NCBI GenBank assembly: GCA_963828635.1
Contig: CAWHFA010000004.1
Coordinates: 1,488,001-1,552,000, forward strand
Origin: PALSA-188 sp963828635
Lineage (GTDB): Bacteria; Acidobacteriota; Terriglobia; Terriglobales; Acidobacteriaceae
Reading direction: 5' to 3'
Length of the DNA stretch: 64,000 nucleotides
Shown: positions 1 through 8,909 of the stretch, piece after piece
How the letters are laid out: every line of letters starts with the position of its first letter
How positions within the stretch are numbered: the stretch's first letter is position 1
The notes under the pieces: model-generated
The model's input: only the letters and a program-made list of their open reading frames with translations
What the model was told of the DNA's origin: nothing
Databases searched by the model: none
Made by a program: the position numbers and the translations under genes

Positions 1-39
1 TAGGGGTAATTTGCCTCGGTAAAAGAACCCACCTTACCC

Positions 40-522
40 ATGAATCAAAAAGAAATCAAAGAACTGATCGAATTTTTGATTGAGAAAGATATCGCTGAGT
101 TCGAACTTGAACGCGGCGACGTTAAGGTCCGCATCAAGCGTGCCAGCGAACCGGCGCACGCGCCGGCGCCGCACTTCGCGGTGCATGCGGCGCCGCAGTC
201 AACTTCCGAGGCCCCACCTCTGCAGGTAGTGTCCGCGCCGCCAGTCGTAAAAGAGCCTGCGCCTGCACCGGAAGAGCCAGTCCACATGGTGCGCTCTCCC
301 ATCGTTGGCACGTTCTACGAATCGCCGTCTCCCGGGTCGCCTCCATTTGTGAAAGCTGGCGACATGGTTGAAGTCGGCCAACTTCTCTGCATTGTCGAAG
401 CCATGAAGCTGATGAACGAAATCGAGTCGGATGTGGCGGGAGAAGTGGTGAAGAAATTAATCGCCAACGGACAGCCCATTGAATACGGACAGGAGCTGTT
501 TGCCATCCGTCCGCGAAAGTGA
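40..522 (+). CDS. accB: Biotin carboxyl carrier protein of acetyl-CoA carboxylase
   Basis: This protein of 160 aa carries the biotin of acetyl-CoA carboxylase, which makes malonyl-CoA, the first committed step of fatty acid synthesis in the cytoplasm. Residues 1-35 form the short helical N-terminal region of the family. An Ala/Pro-rich flexible linker follows at about 36-82, and the biotinyl/lipoyl domain fills about 83-160. The biotinylation motif EAMKLMNE is at 120-127, with Lys123 as the expected acceptor. Length is normal for AccB. The biotin carboxylase gene accC starts 57 nt downstream, so the two are very probably one operon. Identification is from the motif and the neighbour. Confidence 0.97.
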   Translation: MNQKEIKELIEFLIEKDIAEFELERGDVKVRIKRASEPAHAPAPHFAVHAAPQSTSEAPPLQVVSAPPVVKEPAPAPEEPVHMVRSPIVGTFYESPSPGSPPFVKAGDMVEVGQLLCIVEAMKLMNEIESDVAGEVVKKLIANGQPIEYGQELFAIRPRK

Positions 523-578
523 CCAACAACTCTTGGCTGGAAGCAGGCCGCTCCTTGCCGCTCATTTTTCAATAAGCG

Positions 579-1946
579 ATGTTCAATAAAGTCCTAATCG
601 CTAATCGTGGGGAAATCGCTCTGCGGGTGATCTGCGCCTGCAAGGAATTGGGCATCCGTACGGTCGCGATTTACAGCGAAGCCGATCGTAATTCGCTGCA
701 CGTCCGATTTGCGGATGAGGCGATTTGCATCGGCCCTCCTCAGTTGGGATTGAGCTATCTGAATATTCCGGCCGTCATCAGTGCCGCTGAAATCGCTAAT
801 GTGGACGCCATCCATCCGGGGTATGGCCTGCTGGCGGAGAACGCCAATTTCGCCGAAGTCGCAGAAACCTGCAACATCAAATTCATCGGTCCTCCTCCCG
901 AAATCACCCGTTTGATGGGAGAGAAAGAAAAAGCACGCGCCATCATGAAAAAAGTAGGCGTGCCGATTCTCCCCGGATCGGAAGGAATTCTCGGAAGTGA
1001 CGGCGAGGCAATCGAGTGGGCACGGCAGGTGGGCTTCCCCGTAATCATCAAAGCCTCGGCAGGCGGTGGCGGACGCGGGATGCGCATCGTTCGCAGTGAA
1101 GCGGAACTCCCTGCGCTATTTAAGGCAGCGCAGTCCGAAGCGTCGTCGGCTTTCGGCAACGGCGACCTCTACATGGAGAAATTTATCGAGCGTCCGAGGC
1201 ATATAGAGTTTCAGGTGCTCGCTGACGAATACCGCAACGTCGTCAGCCTGGGGGAGCGCGAATGTAGCATTCAACGCCGCCACCAGAAGTTGGTGGAAGA
1301 ATCGCCTTCCACACAAGTGAGCCCAGAATTGCGGGAGGAAATCGGCAAGATGCTAGTAAAGACGCTTTCCGAAATTGGATATGTGAATGCCGGCACCATC
1401 GAATTTCTGATGGATGAAGATCGCAAACTTTATTTCATCGAAATGAACACCCGGATTCAGGTCGAACATCCCGTCACCGAAATGGTCACCGACGTTGATC
1501 TGGTAAAGAGCCAGATTTTGCTGGCCGCCGGAGAACGGCTGGAGAGCGTGCTGCAAGGGCCTATCGTGCATCGCGGGCACGCTATCGAGTGCCGCATCAA
1601 CGCCGAGCATCCGGAAAAGTTCACTCCTTCGGCCGGGAAGATCACCGCGTTCAATCCTCCCGGAGGAACCGGGGTGCGGGTGGACACGGCCGCCTACGCC
1701 GAGGGCACAATTCCTCCTTACTACGATTCGCTAATCGCGAAATTAATTGTGCGTGGCAAAGATCGGGCCGAAGCGGTGTCGCGCATGGCGCGGGCCTTGG
1801 AGATGTTCATTGTCGAGGGAATATTTACGACCATCCCCCTGCACCGGAAAATCCTGGCCGACCCAGACTTTCGCGCAGGGAATGTGGACACAACATTTAT
1901 CGAGCGTTTCCTGGCGAAGAATGGGGTCGGGAAACCTGCAGCCTGA
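579..1946 (+). CDS. accC: Biotin carboxylase subunit of acetyl-CoA carboxylase
   Basis: This 455-aa ATP-grasp enzyme carboxylates the biotin on AccB using ATP and bicarbonate. The N-terminal domain begins MFNKVLIANRGEIALRV, the usual start of the family. The glycine-rich ATP loop KASAGGGGRGMR lies near residues 158-169. The active-site segment EMNTRIQVEHPVTE lies near 288-301, with the conserved Arg at about 292 and Glu at about 296. The C-terminal domain is complete (HAIECRINAEHP, YYDSLIAKLIV). Length is as expected for a stand-alone AccC. It is cotranscribed with accB upstream. Nothing suggests fusion to a carboxyltransferase. Confidence 0.97.
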   Translation: MFNKVLIANRGEIALRVICACKELGIRTVAIYSEADRNSLHVRFADEAICIGPPQLGLSYLNIPAVISAAEIANVDAIHPGYGLLAENANFAEVAETCNIKFIGPPPEITRLMGEKEKARAIMKKVGVPILPGSEGILGSDGEAIEWARQVGFPVIIKASAGGGGRGMRIVRSEAELPALFKAAQSEASSAFGNGDLYMEKFIERPRHIEFQVLADEYRNVVSLGERECSIQRRHQKLVEESPSTQVSPELREEIGKMLVKTLSEIGYVNAGTIEFLMDEDRKLYFIEMNTRIQVEHPVTEMVTDVDLVKSQILLAAGERLESVLQGPIVHRGHAIECRINAEHPEKFTPSAGKITAFNPPGGTGVRVDTAAYAEGTIPPYYDSLIAKLIVRGKDRAEAVSRMARALEMFIVEGIFTTIPLHRKILADPDFRAGNVDTTFIERFLAKNGVGKPAA

Positions 1947-1955
1947 GCGAGCGTA

Positions 1956-1980
1956 GGGCAGCCGCCCTCGGCTGTCCGCT
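1956..1980. repeat. Short palindromic repeat after accC
   Basis: The segment contains GGCAGCCGCCCTCGGCTGTCC, an imperfect inverted repeat around CAGCC/GGCTG. The same core, GCAGCC/ACAGCC followed by GCCCTCGGCTGTCC, recurs at about 47198-47219 between lpxA and fabZ. No T-tract follows, so this resembles a dispersed palindromic repeat more than a terminator. Confidence 0.5.
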
Positions 1981-2060
1981 CCGAAGTTTGTTAAGACTCT
2001 GTGGTTAAGTCCCTAGCAAGCGATGCTGCCCGGACAGCTTGGGGATATTGTTCTTCGACC

Positions 2061-2693
2061 ATGATTGCCCTTCCTTCGCTGTACGCAATTCTCGATGCTG
2101 AATATTTAATCAAGTACCAAGCCCCTCTCCCCACTGAAAACTTAGTGAATTTTGCGAGAGAACTTTCCTCCGGCGGGCTTAGGCTTCTGCAATACCGCAA
2201 TAAACGCGGAACCTCTCGCCAAATGCTCGAAGACGCCCGAATCCTAAAAAATATTTTCGGAAACTCAGCCAAGCTAATCATGAATGACCGCGCTGATCTC
2301 AGCGTCGCGGCCGGATTTGATGGCGTCCATTTGGGGCAGGATGATTTGTCGCCCGAGGACGCGCGGGTTGTGGTTGGTGAAAATCGATGGATTGGATTAT
2401 CGACACACAATCCAGAGCAGGCGACAGTAGCGGATCAAACCTGCGCCGACTACATTGCGATCGGGCCAGTGTTTGCGACGTCGAGCAAAGCGAATCCTGA
2501 CCCAGCGGTGGGTTTGGAAGGCGTTCGCCGAGCGCGGGCGCTGACGAGAAAGCCTCTGGTCGCGATTGGTGGCATCACTCGCGGCAATTGTCGCTCGGTC
2601 ATTCACGCAGGAGCTGATGCAGTGGCGGTAATATCCGACTTGTTGCCCGATCCCCGCAAATCTGTAGAAGAATTTCTTCGCATCTTAGGATAA
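2061..2693 (+). CDS. thiE: Thiamine-phosphate synthase
   Basis: The 210-aa product joins HMP-pyrophosphate and thiazole phosphate to give thiamine monophosphate. Family signatures run in order: LQYRNK (substrate pyrophosphate binding), LIMNDRADL, GVHLGQDD, IGLSTHN, YIAIGPVFATSSK and PLVAIGGI, together spelling a complete TIM barrel. The frame is open from 2001, but homologues begin at about MIALPSLYAILD, so ATG 2061 is chosen. The upstream 20 residues look non-conserved. No TPP riboswitch (thi box) is visible between accC and this gene. It stands alone with no other thi genes nearby. Confidence 0.93.
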   Translation: MIALPSLYAILDAEYLIKYQAPLPTENLVNFARELSSGGLRLLQYRNKRGTSRQMLEDARILKNIFGNSAKLIMNDRADLSVAAGFDGVHLGQDDLSPEDARVVVGENRWIGLSTHNPEQATVADQTCADYIAIGPVFATSSKANPDPAVGLEGVRRARALTRKPLVAIGGITRGNCRSVIHAGADAVAVISDLLPDPRKSVEEFLRILG

Positions 2694-2727
2694 AGTCAGG
2701 GCGCGGAATGTTCTTTCTATTCATTAC

Positions 2728-2868
2728 ACTGTCATCTTGAGCGTAGGCATGGAACTCGCAAAGCGGGTGCCAGGCCCAGGTCGAAAGACCTGCTGTTCGC
2801 TGCACCAGCGGAGAAGTAGTTTCGCTTCCGCGGCAAGCGGGTCTCTCGACCGCAGTTGAGATGACAGT
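2728..2868. repeat. MITE-like intergenic element, copy X
   Basis: This segment of about 140 bp is bounded by imperfect inverted ends: ACTGTCATCTTGAGCG on the left, and TTGAGATGACAGT on the right, whose complement is ACTGTCATCTCAA. It contains GTCGAAAGACCTGCTG, which recurs in inverted orientation in the element at 19853-19983. It has no coding capacity. Its right end carries the ATG at 2861 that opens the following permease frame. Confidence 0.7.
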
Positions 2869-4435
2869 TCACTTATCAGATCAAATGGGCACTGAAAATA
2901 ACCCCGCCACTAGTCAAGACAAAGAGCTAATCAAAGGGCTGGGCCTCACCAGCGCCACGATGCTGGTGATGGGGTCGATGATCGGCTCGGGGATTTTCAT
3001 CGTCGCGGCTGAAATTTCTCGCGAAGTGGATTCCCCAGCTCTGCTGATCGGCGCATGGCTGGTCACGGGATTCATGACCATCGTCTGTGCCCTAAGCTAC
3101 GGCGAACTGGCAGCCATGATGCCGCGCGCCGGAGGTCAATACGTTTATCTGCGCGAATCGCTAGGCCCTCTCTGGGGATTTCTCTACGGATGGACGTTAT
3201 TTCTGGTTATCCAGACCGGAACCATCGCCGCGGTAGGTGTGGCCTTCGGCAAATTCCTCGGAGTTTTCTTTCCCGCGGTTTCGTATTCTCATTGGATTCT
3301 GCATTTCTGGAAAGTACCGCCCATCCGCGTGGGTCCGATGGTTTTGGGCAACATGGACGTCGGCCTGAATACTCAAAACTTAGTTGCCGTGTTGATGGTG
3401 ATAACGCTCTCGGTGATAAATATCTTTGGCGTAAAAACCGGAGCGTTCATTCAAAACATTTTTACTTTTGCTAAAGTCACGGCGTTGTTGGGACTCGCTT
3501 TCCTGGGAATATTTTTAGGAAGAAACGCGCAAGCGCTGGTGGCAAATTTCCACGGAAATTTCTGGCACAACGCCGGACTTAGCACGCAGCACGCCGTTCA
3601 GGTCGGAGTTGGCGGCCCAACCGCGATGGTAGGCACGCTCACCATACTTGCCGTCGCCCAAGTGGGCTCACTTTTTTCAGCGGACGCGTGGAACAATGTG
3701 ACCTTCACTGCCGGCGAAGTAAAGAATCCCGGACGCAATCTTCCACTATCCCTTGCTCTCGGCACCGGCACGGTCATCGCTCTTTACATCGCGTGCAATT
3801 TTATTTATCTGAATGTGTTGCCACTTGATGGCATCCTGCACGGCGCAACTATTCTCGAACGCGGAATTAAATACGCGACAGAAGACCGCGTCGGCACCGC
3901 AGTCCTGACTCAAATGTTTGGGGCCACCGGGGGATTGCTAATGGCGGCCGCCATCATGCTCTCCACCTTTGGTTGCAACAACGGACTCATCCTCGCCGGA
4001 GCCCGCGTTTACTATGCCATGGCGAAGGACGGGCTTTTTTTTCGTTCCGTCGCAAAATTGAATCCCACGCACAAGACCCCGGCGGTTTCGTTGATGGTAC
4101 AGATGGTCTGGACCTGCGTACTATGCCTCTCCGGCAGTTACGGACAGTTGCTCGACTACATCGTATTTGCAGTGCTGGTTTTTTATGTGCTTACAATTAT
4201 TGGCCTGTTTGTGCTGCGGCGCACCCGTCCCGATGCCGAGCGGCCTTACCGCGCCATTGGGTATCCTGTGCTGCCCGCGATTTATATCCTGATGGCGGTC
4301 TTCATTGATCTGGTCTTGTTGCGATACAAGCCGCAGTTTACCTGGCCCGGGTTGATCATCGTGCTGTTGGGCATTCCTGTATATTTCGGATGGTCACGTT
4401 TCGGTTCGGCCAAGCACGCTCATGGGAACGCATAA
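2861..4435 (+). CDS. APC-superfamily amino acid permease
   Basis: This 524-aa integral membrane protein of the amino acid-polyamine-organocation (APC) superfamily is expected to move amino acids across the inner membrane with about 12 helices. The APC helix-1 motif MLVMGSMIGSGIFIVAAEI is at about 27-45, and FSADAWNNVTFTAGEVKNPGRNLP marks the helix 6/7 region. The C-terminal half has the usual GARVYYAMAKDGLFF loop. Substrate cannot be read from sequence. ATG 2861 falls inside the right end of an intergenic repeat, and ATG 2885 (MGTENNP) is an alternative start that leaves the conserved part intact. A second permease follows after 21 nt, so the pair is likely cotranscribed. Confidence 0.9.
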   Translation: MTVHLSDQMGTENNPATSQDKELIKGLGLTSATMLVMGSMIGSGIFIVAAEISREVDSPALLIGAWLVTGFMTIVCALSYGELAAMMPRAGGQYVYLRESLGPLWGFLYGWTLFLVIQTGTIAAVGVAFGKFLGVFFPAVSYSHWILHFWKVPPIRVGPMVLGNMDVGLNTQNLVAVLMVITLSVINIFGVKTGAFIQNIFTFAKVTALLGLAFLGIFLGRNAQALVANFHGNFWHNAGLSTQHAVQVGVGGPTAMVGTLTILAVAQVGSLFSADAWNNVTFTAGEVKNPGRNLPLSLALGTGTVIALYIACNFIYLNVLPLDGILHGATILERGIKYATEDRVGTAVLTQMFGATGGLLMAAAIMLSTFGCNNGLILAGARVYYAMAKDGLFFRSVAKLNPTHKTPAVSLMVQMVWTCVLCLSGSYGQLLDYIVFAVLVFYVLTIIGLFVLRRTRPDAERPYRAIGYPVLPAIYILMAVFIDLVLLRYKPQFTWPGLIIVLLGIPVYFGWSRFGSAKHAHGNA

Positions 4436-4456
4436 TCGCGAAGGAGCAATTCACTG

Positions 4457-6058
4457 ATGGCAAACATACTGGCGACTAAGCCGCTCACCGCATTATTGGA
4501 AGAAGCCCGCGCGACGGGCGAGCACAGCTTGAAGCGGACCCTGGGGCCCTTCCAACTCACCGCACTGGGAGTAGGAGCGGTGATCGGCGCCGGAATTTTT
4601 GTGATGTCCGGCCTAGGCGCAAGCATGGCCGGGCCAGGGCTCATGCTGTCATTCATTCTCTCAGGCACGGGATGCGCCTTCGCCGCGCTATGCTACGCGG
4701 AGTTCGCCGCCATGATTCCCTTGGCCGGCAGCGCCTATACCTATGCTTACGCGACCTTGGGCGAGCTTTTCGCATGGATCATCGGATGGGACCTCACGCT
4801 CGAATACGCGATGGGCGCAAGTACTGTGTCTTCAGGATGGTCAAACCACTTTATCGAGTTGCTGAACATTTTCCACGTGAAGATGCCATTGTGGTTGGCC
4901 TACGATCATTGGACCGGCCTTCGCATTGCTGAAGGAACGATCGCGCGCCAGATGGCACTGGCGTCTGACTCTTCGCTGGTCCCCGGAACCCAGGCGTTTC
5001 TGACCAGGGTTGCGGACATCATGAGCGCCCAGTCTGCCGAGTTGGTGCAACGTGGGCACGAACTGTTGAACGCTCCCCATCTTTTTGGTTCTGAGATTGG
5101 TATCAACGTCCCCGCCTTCGTGATTGCCATGGTGATCACGACCATCCTCGCGATCGGTATCAAAGAAAGTGCGCGCTTTAACTCCACCATCGTAGTCATC
5201 AAGGTGGCGGTCGTCCTCTTCGTCATTGCGCTGGGATTCAAGTATGTGAACTTTTCCAATTGGGGCCACGACTGGAGCAGCTTTGCGCCGTATGGGTTCT
5301 CCGGAATCGGGGCCGCGGCGGCCTACATATTTTTCGCCTATATCGGGTTCGACGCGGTTTCAACCACGGCTCAGGAAGCCAAGAATCCACAACGCGATCT
5401 GCCTCTGGGCATTATTCTTTCGCTTTTGATATGCACCGCCCTCTACATTCTCGTTGCGGGAGTTCTCACCGGAATGGTTCCCTGGCGAGATGTGAACATC
5501 GAAGCTCCGATTGCACGCGCCTTTGCCGACCGCGGTTTAAGCACCGCTTCGCACATCATTACCCTGGGCGCGCTGGCGGGTCTGACGAGCGTGATGCTGG
5601 TGATGCTTTTGGGACAAACGCGAGTGCTGTACTCAATGGCAAATGATGGATTGTTGCCGCGAAAAGTTTTTGCGGAGATACATCCAAAGTGGCGTACTCC
5701 TTGGAAGAACACCATCCTGGTGGGACTTCTGGCCGCGATCGTCGGCAGCTTGACGCCAATTGATGACATCGGAAAGATGGTAAACATCGGCACCCTGCTG
5801 GCGTTCGTAATCGTCTGCATCGCCGTGATGGTTCTGCGACGTAGTAATCCCGAACAGCCGCGACCGTTCCGCACTCCCTGGGTGCCGGTGGTACCCATAC
5901 TCGGCATTATTTTCAACGGTTATATGATGGTCCGGCTGGGTTGGGTCAACTGGGCACGGCTTGTGATCTGGCTCATCATCGGACTAGTTGTCTATTTCAC
6001 CTACGGCAAAAAACACAGTAAAGTACAGCAGGCGTTAGAGGGCAAAAGAGCGGTGTGA
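4457..6058 (+). CDS. APC-superfamily (CAT-type) amino acid permease
   Basis: This 533-aa inner-membrane transporter resembles the cationic-amino-acid-transporter branch of APC (YfnA-like). Evidence includes the helix-1 motif LGVGAVIGAGIFVMSGLGA (about 37-55), CYAEFAAMIPLAGSAYTYAYATLGELFAWIIGWDL, and YIFFAYIGFDAVSTTAQEAKNPQRDLP. A long periplasmic loop between helices 3 and 5 (about 140-215) is typical for bacterial CAT proteins. The C-terminus ends with the last two helices and a basic tail. It follows another APC gene by 21 nt and is followed by a clear intrinsic terminator at 6088-6115. Amino acid specificity is unknown. Confidence 0.9.
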   Translation: MANILATKPLTALLEEARATGEHSLKRTLGPFQLTALGVGAVIGAGIFVMSGLGASMAGPGLMLSFILSGTGCAFAALCYAEFAAMIPLAGSAYTYAYATLGELFAWIIGWDLTLEYAMGASTVSSGWSNHFIELLNIFHVKMPLWLAYDHWTGLRIAEGTIARQMALASDSSLVPGTQAFLTRVADIMSAQSAELVQRGHELLNAPHLFGSEIGINVPAFVIAMVITTILAIGIKESARFNSTIVVIKVAVVLFVIALGFKYVNFSNWGHDWSSFAPYGFSGIGAAAAYIFFAYIGFDAVSTTAQEAKNPQRDLPLGIILSLLICTALYILVAGVLTGMVPWRDVNIEAPIARAFADRGLSTASHIITLGALAGLTSVMLVMLLGQTRVLYSMANDGLLPRKVFAEIHPKWRTPWKNTILVGLLAAIVGSLTPIDDIGKMVNIGTLLAFVIVCIAVMVLRRSNPEQPRPFRTPWVPVVPILGIIFNGYMMVRLGWVNWARLVIWLIIGLVVYFTYGKKHSKVQQALEGKRAV

Positions 6059-6087
6059 GCTCTGATGGTGACTACCATTGTGTGCCA

Positions 6088-6118
6088 AGCCTTCCGACCA
6101 GCGGAGGGCTTTTGATTT
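6088..6118 (+). terminator. Rho-independent terminator after the permease pair
   Basis: AGCCTTCCG and CGGAGGGCT form a 9-bp stem with one T-G pair and a 5-nt loop (ACCAG), followed by TTTGATTT. It lies 30 nt after the permease stop codon, the right place to end the two-permease transcript. Confidence 0.75.
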
Positions 6119-6145
6119 GCGAAGGGCAAACCGTAAACAAAGACC

Positions 6146-7738
6146 ATGAAAATCGTGACCTCTTCCGAAATGCGCGAAATCGATCGCGTGAGCACCGGTG
6201 AGTTCGGACTTCCATCGCTTACTTTGATGGAAAGCGCCGGCAGCGCCGTGGCAAATTTCGTGCTGCGGGAATATCCTTTGGCGAAGTCAATTGGCGTGAT
6301 CTGCGGCAAGGGGAATAATGGCGGCGATGGCTTTGTCGCGGCGCGAAAACTGATCGAAGCGTTCGATGAAGAGACTGCAGACACGCAGGGCTGGGACTGC
6401 CAGCCTTCGATCGAGCTTCTTTTACTCACGGGCTCTTCGGAATTGCGCGGTGATGCGGCGAGTATGTTTTCGAAGCTTCCGATGCGTCCTTTGACGGTTC
6501 GATCCCCTGATGATCTGGCTGGCGAAAAAGCTAAGGCGGTTTTTCAAAGCGACGTGCTGATCGACGCGGTACTTGGAACGGGTTTCCGTCCACCTCTCAA
6601 TGAACTGTATGCAGCAGCCATTGCTGCAATCAACCATTCAGTCGCGAATGTGGTCGCGGTAGATATTCCATCGGGGGCTCAGGCCGATGAACGCGAAAAG
6701 CAGACAGGCCTGGTCGCGCGCGCCGACGCAATCGTAACTTTCACTGCGCCGCGTCCCGCACATATTTTCAGTGAGCTCTCAACCGGGCCAACCGTGATCG
6801 CATCCATCGGATCGCCCGACGAGGCAGTCATCTCTTCAATGAACCTAAATGTCATTACCGCTCGCGACATCGCTCCTCTAGTCGGCCCCCGCCCGGCCGA
6901 CTCCAATAAAGGCACCTTCGGTCACGTTCTCATAATCGGAGGATCACTGGGAAAATCCGGAGCGGCGGCCATGGCGGCGATGTCTGCGCTCAGAGTTGGC
7001 GCCGGATTATCAACGGTCGCGACGGCGCGCTCCATCTTACCCACGGTCGCAGCATTTCATCCCGAATTGATGACCGAACCGCTCTTGGAAACCGAAGCGG
7101 GCACCATTGCATTGAGTGCATCGAAGCAGATCGAAGACCTCGCGAAAACTAGAAGTGTTCTCGCGATCGGACCAGGACTCTCGCGAAATTCCGAAACTAC
7201 CGAATTGGTTCGTACGTTGATAAGAAAAATCGAAGCACCCATTGTTCTGGATGCTGATGGCCTCAACGCCTTTGAAGGTCACGGCGACGAACTTACGGGC
7301 AAGAATCGCACGCTTGTCATCACGCCACATCCTGGCGAAATGGCCCGACTCGCCGGATGCAGCATTGGCGATGTCCAACGCGATCGCTTGAATGTCGCCC
7401 GCACATTCGCTCGCGATCACGATTTGATCGTCGTGCTCAAAGGCCACCGCACCATCGTCGTGGAGCCCGATGGAGAAGCTTGGGTAAACACCACAGGCAA
7501 TCCGGGCATGGCTACCGGGGGGGCTGGGGACATACTCACCGGCATGGTTGCAGGGTTAATCGGGCAGCATCCGCAGCAAATTTTCGAAGCGGTAATTGCA
7601 GCAGTTTACCTTCACGGACTGGCCGGCGACGTGGCAAAGCAAAGCATGGGAGAACAATGCATGGTTGCAACCGACTTGATTAAGGCTTTGCCGGTGGCCT
7701 TCCGCCGGGTTCGCGAGGGCCAGCCGGTACAATCTTAA
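6146..7738 (+). CDS. nnr: Bifunctional NAD(P)H-hydrate epimerase / ADP-dependent dehydratase
   Basis: This 530-aa cytoplasmic repair enzyme restores damaged NAD(P)H hydrates. The N-terminal YjeF epimerase domain (about 1-225) carries CGKGNNGGDGFVAAR near residues 53-67 and VVAVDIPSG. The C-terminal ribokinase-like dehydratase domain (about 235-520) carries GHVLIIGGSLGKSGAAAMAA, VITPHPGEMARL and TTGNPGMATGGAGDILTG near 450-465, with the catalytic Asp in GAGD. Length matches fused E. coli-type Nnr. PilZ and tsaE genes follow on the same strand; linkage of nnr to tsaE is common in bacteria. Confidence 0.95.
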   Translation: MKIVTSSEMREIDRVSTGEFGLPSLTLMESAGSAVANFVLREYPLAKSIGVICGKGNNGGDGFVAARKLIEAFDEETADTQGWDCQPSIELLLLTGSSELRGDAASMFSKLPMRPLTVRSPDDLAGEKAKAVFQSDVLIDAVLGTGFRPPLNELYAAAIAAINHSVANVVAVDIPSGAQADEREKQTGLVARADAIVTFTAPRPAHIFSELSTGPTVIASIGSPDEAVISSMNLNVITARDIAPLVGPRPADSNKGTFGHVLIIGGSLGKSGAAAMAAMSALRVGAGLSTVATARSILPTVAAFHPELMTEPLLETEAGTIALSASKQIEDLAKTRSVLAIGPGLSRNSETTELVRTLIRKIEAPIVLDADGLNAFEGHGDELTGKNRTLVITPHPGEMARLAGCSIGDVQRDRLNVARTFARDHDLIVVLKGHRTIVVEPDGEAWVNTTGNPGMATGGAGDILTGMVAGLIGQHPQQIFEAVIAAVYLHGLAGDVAKQSMGEQCMVATDLIKALPVAFRRVREGQPVQS

Positions 7739-7771
7739 GATAAACGCTCTTACCCGAGTGTTTTAGCAAGT

Positions 7772-7805
7772 TCAAAGGCCGCGGGCAAGAGTGTCCGCGC
7801 CACAT
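7772..7805. repeat. GCGGACA-type palindromic repeat, copy 1
   Basis: This unit starts TCAAAGGCC, has the palindromic core GCGGGCA-AGAG-TGTCCGC at 7781-7798, and ends GCCACAT. Three related copies lie at 13785-13816, 14395-14427 and 16653-16685, all in the same orientation and all between genes. Confidence 0.75.
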
Positions 7806-7877
7806 AGGACCCCGAATCCGGACACGCGCTTCCGTAATCTCCCCACCGTTACCCTCCCATGGCATAGTTGTCGAGCT

Positions 7878-8270
7878 ATGACTCACTTCCCCCAACCGCA
7901 CGCAGATCGTCGCGCCACGCGAGTTCAAGTTGGAAGCACAATCTCCGCTTCAGTAACATTGGAAGACGGGCACCGCGCCAAGGGCAAACTTCAAACCGTA
8001 TCCATCACCGGAGGATTGCTCAGGCTGGCCAAGGCGCTTCATCAGGGTGATTTCGTTGAAGTCGCTTTTCAAACGCAGTCCGGCCCGGTGCAAGGCATGG
8101 CCGAAATGCTCGATCCCATGATGAAAGCCCGCGATGGGGTGTTACAGCCGTTTCGCTTTATCGCGTTAGGGGACGACGATCACCGCAATTTGCGTATGGT
8201 GGTAGATGCTGTCTCCGATCACAGTTTCATGGGGATTCGCTCGAACCAGTTCAACCTGGCAAAGAGCTAG
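7878..8270 (+). CDS. PilZ domain protein
   Basis: This small protein of 130 aa matches the PilZ fold, which often binds cyclic di-GMP. The RRATR segment (about residues 11-15) fits the first PilZ motif RxxxR, and VSITGG fits the second motif (D/N)xSxxG but without its leading Asp/Asn, so ligand binding is uncertain. The frame is open from 7791, but the upstream residues are encoded partly by an intergenic repeat, so ATG 7878 is chosen. It sits between nnr and tsaE on the same strand. The partner or pathway is unknown. Confidence 0.7.
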   Translation: MTHFPQPHADRRATRVQVGSTISASVTLEDGHRAKGKLQTVSITGGLLRLAKALHQGDFVEVAFQTQSGPVQGMAEMLDPMMKARDGVLQPFRFIALGDDDHRNLRMVVDAVSDHSFMGIRSNQFNLAKS

Positions 8271-8361
8271 TTTTCGCTCACCATGTCTCTCCTTCATTTT
8301 TGTTCGGTGCAATTGAACCGCGTGCCTGCCTATCCATTGCCGACGTATAAAATGAAGCGCG

Positions 8362-8811
8362 ATGGAAGCCAGGGAATTCGTCACCCATTCAGCCGAAGAA
8401 ACTACTGCTTTAGGGCGGAAGTTGGCGGCAAGCATTATTCCCCCTAAACTAATTTTGCTGCGAGGCGATCTTGGCGCGGGAAAAACCACATTAGTCAAAG
8501 GCATCGCGGGGCATTTTCACGCGGCCGCAGAAGACGAAGTCACCAGCCCCACCTTTACCCTCGTACACGAATACCGGGGGCCAAAAGCCACTCTCTATCA
8601 CATCGATCTATATAGAGTAGACACGCAGCGCGAACTGGCAACTCTCGGCATCGACGATATGATGACGGAACACAGCATCCTATTAATCGAATGGGGAGAA
8701 AAATTCGCGAGATTCGAAAACGAACGAGACATTGAAATTGCAATTGATAGGGCGGGCGAGAACGAAAGGCTGATCAAGGTAACGGGAAATGAAGGCCAGG
8801 GCTGTTTCTAG
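8362..8811 (+). CDS. tsaE: tRNA N6-threonylcarbamoyladenosine synthesis ATPase TsaE
   Basis: This 149-aa P-loop ATPase works with TsaB and TsaD to make the t6A modification at A37 of ANN-decoding tRNAs. The Walker A motif GDLGAGKTT is at about residues 35-43. Other family segments are SPTFTLVHEY, LYHIDLYRV and LIEWGEKF, all conserved in TsaE. Length is typical. tsaD lies 3 kb downstream at 11731; no tsaB is visible in the window. A strong hairpin (8823-8841) separates it from the convergent fabI. Confidence 0.93.
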   Translation: MEAREFVTHSAEETTALGRKLAASIIPPKLILLRGDLGAGKTTLVKGIAGHFHAAAEDEVTSPTFTLVHEYRGPKATLYHIDLYRVDTQRELATLGIDDMMTEHSILLIEWGEKFARFENERDIEIAIDRAGENERLIKVTGNEGQGCF

Positions 8812-8822
8812 CCAATTGAAGA

Positions 8823-8841
8823 GCACGGCTGCCAGCCGTGC
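8823..8841. repeat. Perfect hairpin between convergent tsaE and fabI
   Basis: GCACGGCT-GCC-AGCCGTGC is a perfect 8-bp inverted repeat with a 3-nt loop. It has no T-tract on either side, so a role as an intrinsic terminator is doubtful. A palindromic repeat or bidirectional transcript-end structure is possible. Confidence 0.5.
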
Positions 8842-8909
8842 GGACGACTCGACTCAGGCCATTCGGCACCACTGAAGTCGTGCCCTTCCCAGACAATTTA
8901 TTTGGGTTA

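Noticed and set aside
1947..2060. Possible TPP riboswitch ahead of thiE
   Set aside because: No thi-box (CTGAGA ... ACCTGATC-like) is present in the gap.
6496..6516. tRNA T-loop-like sequence GGTTCGATCC
   Set aside because: It lies within the nnr coding sequence and no cloverleaf partner arms are found around it.
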